Shown here in pieces: positions 25,798-34,356 of a stretch of 64,000 nucleotides of DNA (the first letter of the stretch is position 1; every line of letters begins with the position of its first letter). The notes under the pieces are model-generated. The model had not been told where the DNA came from. It searched no databases and saw only the letters and a program-made list of their open reading frames with translations. The position numbers and the translations under genes are program-made. This DNA is from an uncultured Methanomassiliicoccus sp. GTDB taxonomy: Archaea > Thermoplasmatota > Thermoplasmata > Methanomassiliicoccales > Methanomassiliicoccaceae. The DNA is taken from the NCBI GenBank assembly GCA_905203995.1, contig CAJKXZ010000001.1, positions 186,001-250,000 of the forward strand, written 5' to 3'.

Positions 25798-26988
25798 ATG
25801 CAAATTGGAATCGTCGGAAAGCCTAATGTCGGAAAATCTACGTTCTTTAGTGCAGCGACAATGGCACCTGCAGAAATTGCCGCGTATCCCTTCACTACGA
25901 TTAAAGCTAACAAAGGTGTTGCTTATGCACGGGGCAAATGCCCGCATGTTGACTTTGAAACACAGTGTGTTCCGCGCAATGCAGTCTGCGAAGACGGTGT
26001 TAGGCACATTCCGATCGAAATGCTGGATGTAGCGGGATTAGTTCCCGATGCGTGGCAAGGTCGGGGCTTAGGAAACATGTTTCTTGATGATTTACGACAG
26101 GCCGACGTATTAATTCACATCGTTGATGCTTCTGGTTCAACGGATATTGAAGGCAATGCCGTTCCGCAAGGTTCCCATGATCCTGTGGAAGACATTGAGT
26201 TTTTAAAAAATGAGATTGCCTGTTGGATGAGAGGCATCTTGGAAAAAGGCTGGGATAAAGCTGCTCGTCAGGCTCATCAGACCGGACAACGGATTGACGC
26301 CGTCATCTATGAAAAACTCACCGGTCTGGGTGTTACGGAAGCGCAGATCAGTGCCGCATTACGGGATACCATTCTGGATCCTAATCCTTTAAAATGGACC
26401 TCAGAAGATATGCTGCAATTGATGCACCGCATTCGTGAACACGCCAAGCCAATTATTGTGGCCATGAATAAGGCAGATATGGCTGATGAGGAGACGCTCG
26501 CACGTCTTAAAAAAGCAGCAGATGGGATGGCTGAGCCTACCTGTGCCGAAGCAGAACTGGCCCTTAAAAAAGCTGCGAAAGGTGGTTTAATCACTTATCA
26601 GCCAGGCGATGTTTCTTTTAAAATCGGAGATGGTGTACAGCTGTCTGACGGTCAAAAAGCTGCTTTAGACAAGATCTCCTCAGAAATAGCCAGATTTGGC
26701 GGTACTGGTGTGCAGAAATGTATCGAAAAAGCAGTTTATGAACTTCTCAATATGATTTCCGTCTATCCCGTCGAAGATGAATCACGGCTCACCGATCATG
26801 ATGGGCGCGTACTTCCTGATGTTTTTCTAGTGCCGAACGGCACCACTGCGAGAGAACTGGCATATAAGATCCATACTGATTTGGGAGACACTTTCATCCG
26901 CGCGATCAATGTTAGAACTCATAGGACTGTTGGTAGCGATTACGTTCTTCAGAATAATGATGTAATCTCAATTGTATCGAGGAAGTGA
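25798..26988 (+). CDS. ychF: YchF/OLA1-type GTP-binding protein
   Basis: 396 aa. P-loop GKPNVGKST at residues ~7-15, switch II DVAGLVPDAWQGRGLGN, NKAD base motif (AMNKAD), and a C-terminal TGS domain (VFLVPNGTTARELAYKIH). This is the archaeal YchF branch, whose members bind ribosomes and often prefer ATP. Its stop overlaps the PolB start by 4 nt. Confidence 0.92.
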   Translation: MQIGIVGKPNVGKSTFFSAATMAPAEIAAYPFTTIKANKGVAYARGKCPHVDFETQCVPRNAVCEDGVRHIPIEMLDVAGLVPDAWQGRGLGNMFLDDLRQADVLIHIVDASGSTDIEGNAVPQGSHDPVEDIEFLKNEIACWMRGILEKGWDKAARQAHQTGQRIDAVIYEKLTGLGVTEAQISAALRDTILDPNPLKWTSEDMLQLMHRIREHAKPIIVAMNKADMADEETLARLKKAADGMAEPTCAEAELALKKAAKGGLITYQPGDVSFKIGDGVQLSDGQKAALDKISSEIARFGGTGVQKCIEKAVYELLNMISVYPVEDESRLTDHDGRVLPDVFLVPNGTTARELAYKIHTDLGDTFIRAINVRTHRTVGSDYVLQNNDVISIVSRK

Positions 26989-29399
26989 AGTCGTTGGGTC
27001 AGTGGAATGTCCGGTTACTGTCAGCAGGTTACAAACGTATTGAAGACAGTCTGAGAATTGAGTTATATGGCGTAACTGATGATGGGCGATCCATCTGCAT
27101 CTATTATTCAGGATTTGGCCCGTATTTTGAAATTGTCGAGCCTTCGGAAGAAGTTCTCGCTGAACTGCTGAATGATGAAAATGTAACTCACATTGAAAAA
27201 CTTGAGATCTTTCTCCGTGGCAAAGTAAAAAAAGCTGCCAAAGTGTATGTAACCTATCCTTGGCTGGTACCTGACTTCCGTTCACGATTTAAATCCAATT
27301 TTGAAGTTATTGCGGCTGATATTCCCTTCCATCACCGCTTTTTGTATGATATCGACATGCATGCCTGTTTTACCGTGGAAGGGGAAGAAATTGAAGGCGA
27401 AGGTACAGACTTAACTGTACGCATGAATGACGGCCCTACTTTCACTAATCTTGAACCTTTCAATCCTGATCTGAAGATCATGTCCTTTGATATTGAAAAC
27501 TCAATTAAAGAAGGGACGATCCTGGCAATCTGTTACGTTACTGAAGAACGCGGGATCATGAAATATCACGAGCCGATCATTGGTGATGAACGGCAAATCA
27601 TCGATACATTTACTAAAATAATCCAAAAAGAGGATCCTGATGTAATTACTGGTTATAACATCGATAATTACGATATCCCTACCATTATGGAAAGGGCCAG
27701 TATCGCCAAAGCTGGTAAACTTCAATGGGGCCGGGACTTTTCGGAACCACGTAAAGTCGGTAAACGAGGCTGGAAGATCACTGGCCGTTTGATTGTTGAT
27801 GCCTGGTGGTCAGCCAAAATGCAGCTGCGCCCCAAACAGGAAACTCTTAACCACGTAGCTAAGACTTATCTTGGTGAAGAAAAATTGGATGTTGATCCCT
27901 CGCACATGGATGAGGAATGGGCCAATAATCAAGAGAAAGTTTTGGAGTATTGTAAAAAAGATGCGGAACTCGCCTTGAAGATTGTTAATTATTTAGAAGC
28001 ATTAAGAAAATTAATGGATTTAGCAGCTGTATCCAAACTGCCGATGGAAGATGTCCATACTTCGGGAAGTTCGACACTTATCGATTCCATTCTTATCAGG
28101 GAAGCGGACCGCACAGAACCTCCAACCGGTGTTCCCATGACGAGCACCATGAACAATGATGATGATACAATTGAAGGCGGTTATGTTCATGACATTGAAC
28201 CTGGATTATACCACTGGGTAATCGTATTAGACTTTAAATCAATGTATCCTTCATTAATTATTCGCAATAATATCTGTTTTACCACTTTAAATCCTGAAGG
28301 GACGATTGTTGCTCCTAACGGGGCACGGTTTCTTGCCAAAGATGTCAAAGAAGGCATTCTGCCCCGGATCCTTACCGGTCTGATGGAACAAAGGGACTCC
28401 ATCAAAAAGAAAATGAATGGTACCAACGATCCGGATGAAATTCGCTACTACGATGGTCTGCAGAATGCCGTAAAAGTTCTCATGAATGCTTTTTACGGCG
28501 TCTTTGCTTCCTCTTTTTATCGTTTTACCGATCACGATATCGGCAGTGCGATTACTGGCTTTGCCAGGGAGACCGTTAAAAAATTAATTTCTGAGTTAAG
28601 CGAAAAAGGTCTGAAAGTAGTTTATTCCGATACCGATTCACTATTTATCCAATCTCCTTACGATAATCTGGAAGATACTGTAAAGTTTGGTAAGGAAGCG
28701 GCAGAAAAGTTTACGCAAGAAGTCTCACAAATGGAATTTGAAAAAGTACTGGAGCCTTTATTCTCTCATGGTAAGAAAAAGCGATACGTCGGGAGATCAG
28801 TCTGGCCAGAAAATAAAATGCTGATCCGCGGTTATGAAATCCGCCGCAGTGATGCTTTTGAATATCAAAGCAACTGTCTGATGGCCGTATTTGAAAAAGT
28901 TCTTGATGATAATCCGCAGGAAGCGATCAAAGTTGCCAAAGAGTGCGTAGCCAGAGTATTGTCCGGTGATGTTTCCGTAGAAGATCTGGTTATTTCCCGA
29001 ACCAGCAAATCATTCAATTCCTACAAGGATCCTGATACTCAGGTTAATGTAATTGCCGCCAAAAAGATGATGGCTTTAGGCTATGATTTTACACCGGGAA
29101 TGAAAGTTTCCTGGATTGTTACTGATTCGAAGAAAACACCGCAAGAAGTGGAACCATATATCAGCGGCAGGCCCTTTAATGCTCGTCCTGATTACAAATA
29201 TTATGCTGAACGTCTGGCACAGACCCTGGCCCGTGTTACAGAATATTTCGGCTGGAGTGAAAAAGATCTACTGATGGGTTCGCAGCAAGTGACGTTATTT
29301 GACTCATCATTTGCCGAAACTGCCCCCACCTCGCCCAGAAAATCCAAACCGGCAAGTAAGAAAGCACCTAAAACTACCAGTCTGAATGACTTTTTCTGA
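26985..29399 (+). CDS. polB: DNA polymerase B
   Basis: 804 aa family B replicative/repair polymerase. Exonuclease motifs: Exo I SFDIEN, Exo II GYNIDNYDIP, Exo III EYCKKDAEL. Polymerase motifs: A DFKSMYPSLI, B KVLMNAFYGVFASSFY, C YSDTDSLF. The C-terminus ends TTSLNDFF, a PCNA-binding (PIP) box. No intein interrupts any motif. The start is GTG at 26985, overlapping the ychF stop; TTG at 26994 is an alternative. It ends the long translation/transcription gene run. Confidence 0.95.
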   Translation: MKSLGQWNVRLLSAGYKRIEDSLRIELYGVTDDGRSICIYYSGFGPYFEIVEPSEEVLAELLNDENVTHIEKLEIFLRGKVKKAAKVYVTYPWLVPDFRSRFKSNFEVIAADIPFHHRFLYDIDMHACFTVEGEEIEGEGTDLTVRMNDGPTFTNLEPFNPDLKIMSFDIENSIKEGTILAICYVTEERGIMKYHEPIIGDERQIIDTFTKIIQKEDPDVITGYNIDNYDIPTIMERASIAKAGKLQWGRDFSEPRKVGKRGWKITGRLIVDAWWSAKMQLRPKQETLNHVAKTYLGEEKLDVDPSHMDEEWANNQEKVLEYCKKDAELALKIVNYLEALRKLMDLAAVSKLPMEDVHTSGSSTLIDSILIREADRTEPPTGVPMTSTMNNDDDTIEGGYVHDIEPGLYHWVIVLDFKSMYPSLIIRNNICFTTLNPEGTIVAPNGARFLAKDVKEGILPRILTGLMEQRDSIKKKMNGTNDPDEIRYYDGLQNAVKVLMNAFYGVFASSFYRFTDHDIGSAITGFARETVKKLISELSEKGLKVVYSDTDSLFIQSPYDNLEDTVKFGKEAAEKFTQEVSQMEFEKVLEPLFSHGKKKRYVGRSVWPENKMLIRGYEIRRSDAFEYQSNCLMAVFEKVLDDNPQEAIKVAKECVARVLSGDVSVEDLVISRTSKSFNSYKDPDTQVNVIAAKKMMALGYDFTPGMKVSWIVTDSKKTPQEVEPYISGRPFNARPDYKYYAERLAQTLARVTEYFGWSEKDLLMGSQQVTLFDSSFAETAPTSPRKSKPASKKAPKTTSLNDFF

Positions 29400-29461
29400 T
29401 TATCAGGTAATAATTACCAGAGCGATGCGTTTAATTCCACTAGCCAAAGTTTCTAGGATAC

Positions 29462-29806
29462 ATGAACATCATCGAAGTGGACGGACAGCTCCTCGAAGCT
29501 GAGGAATTTATTTCTAATATTTCCTTAGATCAGGACCACTGTATCACCATCTCTGGTATGAAAGCAACCTTGAATCTCTTCTGCGACGGCAGCTATGCCC
29601 TGATTTTAAAAATAGTACTTACTGAAGATCAGGACGGAGCATATGATGTTGATCTTTTAGAAAGTAAATTGGAGATCTTAAAAGATCTTGCTAGCAAAGG
29701 CTTCTTTTTACGAGGCTGTGACGGCTACGTAGCCTGCTTTAAAGATGGCAAGATCGAGTCTTTGAAAACCACACTCTTTGACGCGATAGAGTGCTTTAAG
29801 ATCTAG
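29462..29806 (+). CDS. conserved-looking small acidic protein of unknown function
   Basis: 114 aa, not recognised. It is soluble and acidic with alternating hydrophobic patterns that suggest an alpha/beta fold; cysteines occur at three spots (NLFCDGS, LRGCDGYVACF, IECFKI). No catalytic motif is apparent. It follows polB by 62 nt with its own possible promoter. It ends in TAG directly followed by in-frame TGA, inside a hairpin shared with the convergent CBS gene. Confidence 0.7.
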   Translation: MNIIEVDGQLLEAEEFISNISLDQDHCITISGMKATLNLFCDGSYALILKIVLTEDQDGAYDVDLLESKLEILKDLASKGFFLRGCDGYVACFKDGKIESLKTTLFDAIECFKI

Positions 29807-29822
29807 TGACTTTCGTCACTAG
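29803..29822. terminator. bidirectional hairpin spanning two stop codons
   Basis: CTAGTGAC-TTTC-GTCACTAG: a perfect 8-bp stem with a 4-nt loop. It contains the TAG stop of the rightward gene (29804-29806) and the TAG stop of the leftward CBS gene (29819-29821). Because of the symmetry, both genes read TAG TGA, a double stop. Probably ends or stabilises both transcripts. Confidence 0.6.
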
Positions 29823-30292
29823 TCAGCTTCAAAAAGATCTCTTGCTTTTCTAAAAATATTCAGGCTGATCATCTCACCGATGAGTTTCCCTTCCTCATCC
29901 ACAACCGGCAGATCGTTAAGATGCTGTTTGACCATTAACTCAATGGCATCGGTGAGCATGGTATCCTTTTTAATAGGAACCACGGAAGTCATGATGTCAT
30001 CGATTTCCTCTTTTAATGAATCTCTTAAGAATTGATAGAGAGCGACACCACCGCTTTTTCTCACACCTACGCGGTAGCCGACCAACCGGAGTAAAGTTTC
30101 AGTGTTAACCATCCCCAGTAATTTGCCGTCTACGTCTACTACATAGGCTTTACGAGACAAGGGATTTTCAATCATGAGGTCGATAATTTCACGTATTTTG
30201 GCACCTTTCTGGACGACTGACGGCTTCGTCACCATCTCCTCAAATACGTCTCCGATATTAGTTTCGCTGAATTTTTTATCTGCATCGGCCAT
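29819..30292 (-). CDS. CBS-pair domain protein
   Basis: 157 aa. Two CBS domains: residues ~18-75 (VFEEMVTKPSVVQKGAKIRE ... GMVNTETLLRLVG) and ~95-155 (IMTSVVPIKKDTMLTDAIEL ... GEMISLNIFRK). Such stand-alone pairs sense adenine nucleotides or SAM and regulate partners. No fused effector domain. Convergent with the preceding gene, sharing a terminator hairpin; ends with TAG then TGA. Confidence 0.9.
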   Translation of the reverse strand: MADADKKFSETNIGDVFEEMVTKPSVVQKGAKIREIIDLMIENPLSRKAYVVDVDGKLLGMVNTETLLRLVGYRVGVRKSGGVALYQFLRDSLKEEIDDIMTSVVPIKKDTMLTDAIELMVKQHLNDLPVVDEEGKLIGEMISLNIFRKARDLFEAD

Positions 30293-30396
30293 GAGTGTTA
30301 ATTGTTACATGTGTATTTTAAAGAGTGTGTTTTATGAAGTTAAATAGCTATATCAGAAGAGTTAATTGCAATATGGCCGCGATGGAGAAATAAAGC

Positions 30397-30897
30397 ATGG
30401 GTGATTTTGAGCGGAAATATGGCTCCTTTAGAGCAGGATTCTCTTATGCTGCAAGTTATGCACTTTCAGTCATCATTATTCCCATTGTCTTAGCTTTCTC
30501 ACTTTCTTACATCATTGATCACTACGGCATCCTCACTGAATTCAGCAACTATGCCAAGGATTTCTGGACGATCATTATTATTGGTGGTGTTCTCACCGCT
30601 TTAGCTTTCTTTTATGGTTATTATCCTAAAGGTTCCTGTTCCCGTGCTGCTGCCGGGGCACTGCTGGCAGGCAGTTTATTCCTCTTTTTATGGCAGATTT
30701 CAGCAATCATCACCGTGATGTTTGATTTAACTAACGTTTTTGTGGATGTGGATTTTTCATTCTTCATTTTCCTCATTGGTCTCTTTTGTGGCATGAAATT
30801 CATCTATGTTTTAGGTGAACTGCTCTTTTACCGCCGCCGCTGGAAAAAAGAACGGAATCTAATCGATTCATCTCTGCATACTGAGAGTGAATTGTAA
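30397..30897 (+). CDS. four-helix membrane protein of unknown function
   Basis: 166 aa with about four hydrophobic segments (around residues 17-42, 55-75, 83-108, 118-142) and a basic, then polar C-terminal tail (YRRRWKKERN), which suggests a cytoplasmic C-terminus. No transporter or enzyme motif recognised. Flanked by its own intergenic regions, so probably a single-gene unit. Confidence 0.7.
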   Translation: MGDFERKYGSFRAGFSYAASYALSVIIIPIVLAFSLSYIIDHYGILTEFSNYAKDFWTIIIIGGVLTALAFFYGYYPKGSCSRAAAGALLAGSLFLFLWQISAIITVMFDLTNVFVDVDFSFFIFLIGLFCGMKFIYVLGELLFYRRRWKKERNLIDSSLHTESEL

Positions 30898-30915
30898 ACA
30901 TTTCATTCACAAGCC

Positions 30916-30923
30916 CTATATAG
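30916..30923 (+). promoter_or_regulatory. TATA box
   Basis: CTATATAG, centred about 35 nt before the ATG at 30955. It places transcription start near 30946, which excludes the in-frame GTG at 30940 as initiator. Confidence 0.5.
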
Positions 30924-30954
30924 CTCAAAACACTAGTGGGTGAAGAGTGATTAC

Positions 30955-31680
30955 ATGGGAATAAGCATGGCCATCTGTGAATTGGATTGCAAAGACTCTC
31001 TTTGCAAAATAGGAAAAGAAACAGTCATTAAAGCTCGGATACCTTCCGTAAGCGGGTATGAGCAGTATGCAGATTATGATGAAGTTGTAGCCATGTCGGA
31101 TGCAAAAAAAGTCTTTTCCGCAGATCTCGAACAATTCTTAAAGAAAAACCGTTTAGACGGTGAGAAAGAATCCTTCCTTCTTTCTAAGCTTAAAAACCCT
31201 GATGATGCTGAAAAACTGCAGCCTTATGCTAAGAAATCATACACAGGCTGGGTAAATCTGGGTGAACTGTCTGCTGATGTCAAAGCTAAAATCATTGCCG
31301 AAGCCGGTCCCGATAACCTGATGACCGAATGGGATACCATTCCCCTCACGGAAACCAATGAAATTTGTTCAAAGTGCCCCATGTCCTGGGACAAAGGCCG
31401 CGGCTGCATTGGCGCTTTTGGTCCTGATTCTTCCCTGCTCCCTTCAATTGCTGAGAAAAACGGCTGCACGCTTGTAGCTAATGTTATGAAGTACGCTGAA
31501 AGTGGCGAAAAATTAACTCCGCAGGATGCAGAAAAACTCTCTGCTGAATGCAAGATTTTACGGGAAAAGTTAGTGGATGAGGGTAAGGCAATGGCCCGGC
31601 GTTACAGCGGTGTCGTTGATCGTCTGGAAACGATGGCCGACCTCTGCGCTAAAACCGGCACCCGATTCTATTTCATTTAA
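30955..31680 (+). CDS. cysteine-containing protein of unknown function
   Basis: 241 aa, not recognised. Soluble, with two Cys clusters: ICELDCKDSLC near the N-terminus and ICSKCPMSWDKGRGC about two-thirds in, then a further Cys in EKNGC. Spacing could hold a metal or an iron-sulfur cluster, but this is not established. The rest is Lys/Glu-rich and helical. The ATG at 30955 is chosen from the TATA position. Its 3' end overlaps the convergent ThiF-like gene by 8 nt. Confidence 0.7.
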   Translation: MGISMAICELDCKDSLCKIGKETVIKARIPSVSGYEQYADYDEVVAMSDAKKVFSADLEQFLKKNRLDGEKESFLLSKLKNPDDAEKLQPYAKKSYTGWVNLGELSADVKAKIIAEAGPDNLMTEWDTIPLTETNEICSKCPMSWDKGRGCIGAFGPDSSLLPSIAEKNGCTLVANVMKYAESGEKLTPQDAEKLSAECKILREKLVDEGKAMARRYSGVVDRLETMADLCAKTGTRFYFI

Positions 31681-32398
31681 ACGTCTTACTGCAGGCGGGA
31701 CATTCTTCCCGTCTGTTTATTTCTATTACATCCCATTGGTTGTATTGCAGATCACCAATCAGCAGTTGCGAAGCCAGCGGGCATCCTACACCGGTTAGAA
31801 CTTTAATCGCTTCGGCAGCTTCTAGTGAGCCGAAAATGCCGGCCGCTGCGCCAATGATTGGAAAGAGCTCTTTTTGCGGAGGCTGGTGAGGAAATAAGCA
31901 TCTTAGACAGGGTGTTACTTCCGGAATAATGGTAGTAACTTGACCATGCCATCCTTCCACTGCGCCATGAATAAAAGGAATCCCTTTTTGGAGGCAGTAA
32001 TCATTAAGAATCATGCGGACGGTGAAATTATCGCTGCAGTCGAGGACTACATTGGCTTTTCCGACCACGGTCGCGATATTTTCCTCATTAACTTTCCTTG
32101 TTTCAGCAATGAGTTCGATTTCTGGATTGAATCTGGCTAATTTCCAAGCTGCCGATTCTGCTTTACTCCGCTGATCAATATCTTCTGGCCAATGGAGAAT
32201 CTGCCGGTTGAGATTACTTTCTTCGGGAGATTGTGCATCAATTAATTTGATGCGCCCTACACCGGCGGCCGTCAGATAAGTGGCAGCCGGGCAGCCTAAA
32301 CCGCCTACGCCCAGAATGCATACCGTTGCTTGGGCGAGTCGTTCTTGGCCAGCTTCTCCAAAGTCTTCGAGAATGATCTGTCTGGAGTATCGCTCCAT
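31673..32398 (-). CDS. ThiF/MoeB/HesA family adenylyltransferase
   Basis: 241 aa E1-like enzyme. It adenylates the C-terminus of a ubiquitin-like sulfur carrier (MoaD, ThiS or a SAMP). ATP-binding GVGGLGCPAATYLTAAGVG near residue 32, the Arg-containing NLNRQILH, the catalytic-region DCSDNF, and zinc ligands CLRC and CPAC. It lacks the rhodanese domain of MOCS3. No thiamine or molybdopterin genes are adjacent, so the exact partner is open. Confidence 0.92.
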   Translation of the reverse strand: MERYSRQIILEDFGEAGQERLAQATVCILGVGGLGCPAATYLTAAGVGRIKLIDAQSPEESNLNRQILHWPEDIDQRSKAESAAWKLARFNPEIELIAETRKVNEENIATVVGKANVVLDCSDNFTVRMILNDYCLQKGIPFIHGAVEGWHGQVTTIIPEVTPCLRCLFPHQPPQKELFPIIGAAAGIFGSLEAAEAIKVLTGVGCPLASQLLIGDLQYNQWDVIEINRREECPACSKTFK

Positions 32399-32429
32399 GC
32401 CCAGTCCATCAAGATATTCATATTAATTT

Positions 32430-32954
32430 TTAGGCATCGCCCGGAAAGGTCGTCAGTTCTTCTTTGGTGATATCTACTATAATCATGTCACCGGCCGCTT
32501 TGATATCATGTGTTTTAAGATAAAGCGGCTGCAGATGATGCAGTTTAAGCGTTTCCACCAGCTCTCGCTCTGGCTTGACGCGGATACAAGCTACGGTAAG
32601 ATCTTCAGAACCAAAGAAAATCATATCCGCCGAACCGATCTTATTGGCATCTTTTAAAATGATTTCTGTGCCTAAAATGGAGTTAGCACCCAGCCCTTCA
32701 GGATTTTCTTGAATGCTGTTAGTAAGCTCATCAGCGGGAATATCAAGCATGACGGTATCAGACAGGGCCTGAATGTCCGCAGAAGAAATGAACATGCTTT
32801 CTGACAACATCTGGAGAATTCTCTTTTTTTGCGAAACTTGGATGGCTTTGACTTTCCAATCTTCTGTAGAAATGCTGACATCCTTGACAATGCCGATGTT
32901 TTTGGCATCGGCGGTAATGACCGGTAAGCCCACGATCTGATCTAAACTCCTCAT
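32430..32954 (-). CDS. PRC-barrel domain protein (two barrels)
   Basis: 174 aa. The N-terminal half starts like a PRC barrel (LDQIVGLPVITADAKNIGIV followed by a VKAIQV strand), and a second half repeats the pattern around NSILGTEIILKDANKIGSAD. PRC barrels bind RNA or proteins (RimM, photosynthetic reaction centre H) and, in haloarchaea, help FtsZ-based division (CdpB). Specific role not known here. Directly downstream, in the same direction, lies the ThiF-like gene. Confidence 0.82.
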   Translation of the reverse strand: MRSLDQIVGLPVITADAKNIGIVKDVSISTEDWKVKAIQVSQKKRILQMLSESMFISSADIQALSDTVMLDIPADELTNSIQENPEGLGANSILGTEIILKDANKIGSADMIFFGSEDLTVACIRVKPERELVETLKLHHLQPLYLKTHDIKAAGDMIIVDITKEELTTFPGDA

Positions 32955-33090
32955 TAGTACTACTTTTTAGTAATTGAAGCTTAAGCAGTTTTTCTTTTTC
33001 AGCCATAAGCTTAATGCTGTTAATGGTAATTATGCATCGTTCTTGTGGCGCACATGCGTTAAGTACGCTACATTGGATTGGTGATTCTTG

Positions 33091-33921
33091 ATGGAAGGAG
33101 ATATTAACGTAGTTACCGCGAAACCGGAAGACGTCAAACTGATGAAGAAGCTCTCTAAAATCAAACATACAATTATTGTGATGTCTGGTAAGGGTGGAGT
33201 AGGAAAAAGTACCGTTAGTGTCAACATCGCAGTTGGACTGGCTCTCAGAGGCTACGAAGTTGGTATTCTGGATGCTGATATCCATGGACCCAATGTGCCG
33301 AAAATGCTGAAACTGGAGGATGTTCGCTTAGAAGCCGATAAAAATGGAATCTACCCTGCAGAAGTTCCACCACGAATCAAAGTCATGTCGATGGCTTTCC
33401 TTTCTCAAGATAAAGATACGCCGATTGTTTGGCGCGGTCCTATGAAGATGGGCGCGCTCCGTCAATTCATCGAGGATGTTTACTGGGGCGATCTGGATTA
33501 TCTGATTGTGGATCTGCCACCGGGAACTGGTGATGAGCCTCTGACTATTGCTCAGTTAATTACCAATGCGGATGGCAGCGTGATTGTTACCACTCCACAA
33601 GACGTAGCACTGCTGGACTCTCGGAAAAGTGTGTCCTTCTCCAATGCTCTGGAACTACCGATTCTCGGAATTGTTGAGAACATGGCTGGCTTTGTCTGCC
33701 CACATTGTAAAGAAACGGTTAACCTTTTCAAAATCGGTGGCGGGGAAAAAGCCGCTGATGAGCTGGGCGTTCCCTTCTTAGGCCGAGTACCTATCGATCC
33801 CAATGTGGTCAATGCTGGCGATGATGGTCTGCCGTTGATTGCCGCTGATGGTTCTTCTCCCGCTTCAGAAGCTTTAGAAGGCATCATCGACAAAATATTA
33901 GCAAAAACTGAAAAGCACTGA
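33091..33921 (+). CDS. mrp: Mrp/NBP35 family P-loop ATPase (Fe-S cluster carrier)
   Basis: 276 aa. Deviant Walker [11 protein letters not shown] at residues ~35-44, [13 protein letters not shown] in the switch region, and the cluster-binding C-P-H-C in [11 protein letters not shown]. These proteins carry and deliver Fe-S clusters. GGTGAT at 33078-33083 precedes the ATG at 33091 and decides the start over the TTG just before it. Full length and intact. Confidence 0.93.
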   Translation: MEGDINVVTAKPEDVKLMKKLSKIKHTIIVMSGKGGVGKSTVSVNIAVGLALRGYEVGILDADIHGPNVPKMLKLEDVRLEADKNGIYPAEVPPRIKVMSMAFLSQDKDTPIVWRGPMKMGALRQFIEDVYWGDLDYLIVDLPPGTGDEPLTIAQLITNADGSVIVTTPQDVALLDSRKSVSFSNALELPILGIVENMAGFVCPHCKETVNLFKIGGGEKAADELGVPFLGRVPIDPNVVNAGDDGLPLIAADGSSPASEALEGIIDKILAKTEKH

Positions 33922-34008
33922 GTTTCTCTGCGTGCACGTCATTACTGATAATCAGAAAGGTTTCTCTAAATAGGGAATCTTTACCTCGAGCTGTGAGGTG
34001 TATGATCT

Positions 34009-34356
34009 ATGCACGCCCTAGAAACATCTAAACTTTTGACCGAAGAGTACTCAGCAAAAATTCTCCTGGCACTCATGGGCAGACCCAAGAGTGCTTTGGA
34101 GTTATCAGATAAACTGGACATTCCCATTGCTGCCTGTTATCGGAAAATCAATCTTCTAGAATCCGCTGGCTTGATCTGCTGTGAGGAAAGAAAACTCACT
34201 CGGGCCGGAAAAAGGGTGAATATGTACAAAGCACGGGTAAAATCCGCTTCGATCGCGATGGAAAGAAACGGTATTCGTGCTCGTATTGAAATGATTGACG
34301 GAACTTACGTGGACAGCGATTACTGCATCGACATGGATATTTTTGCAGAAAGCTGA
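34009..34356 (+). CDS. winged-helix transcriptional regulator
   Basis: 115 aa. The N-terminal ~75 residues form an ArsR-like winged helix (KILLALMGRPKSALELSDKL, recognition helix AACYRKINLLESAGLI). The C-terminal ~40 residues have no known ligand domain. Probably a DNA-binding regulator; target unknown. Its 3' end overlaps the convergent epimerase gene by 37 nt, so the two mRNAs are antisense to each other there. Confidence 0.83.
   Translation: MHALETSKLLTEEYSAKILLALMGRPKSALELSDKLDIPIAACYRKINLLESAGLICCEERKLTRAGKRVNMYKARVKSASIAMERNGIRARIEMIDGTYVDSDYCIDMDIFAES

Noticed and set aside
26985..29399. Intein in PolB
   Set aside because: Motifs A, B and C are uninterrupted and the length is normal.
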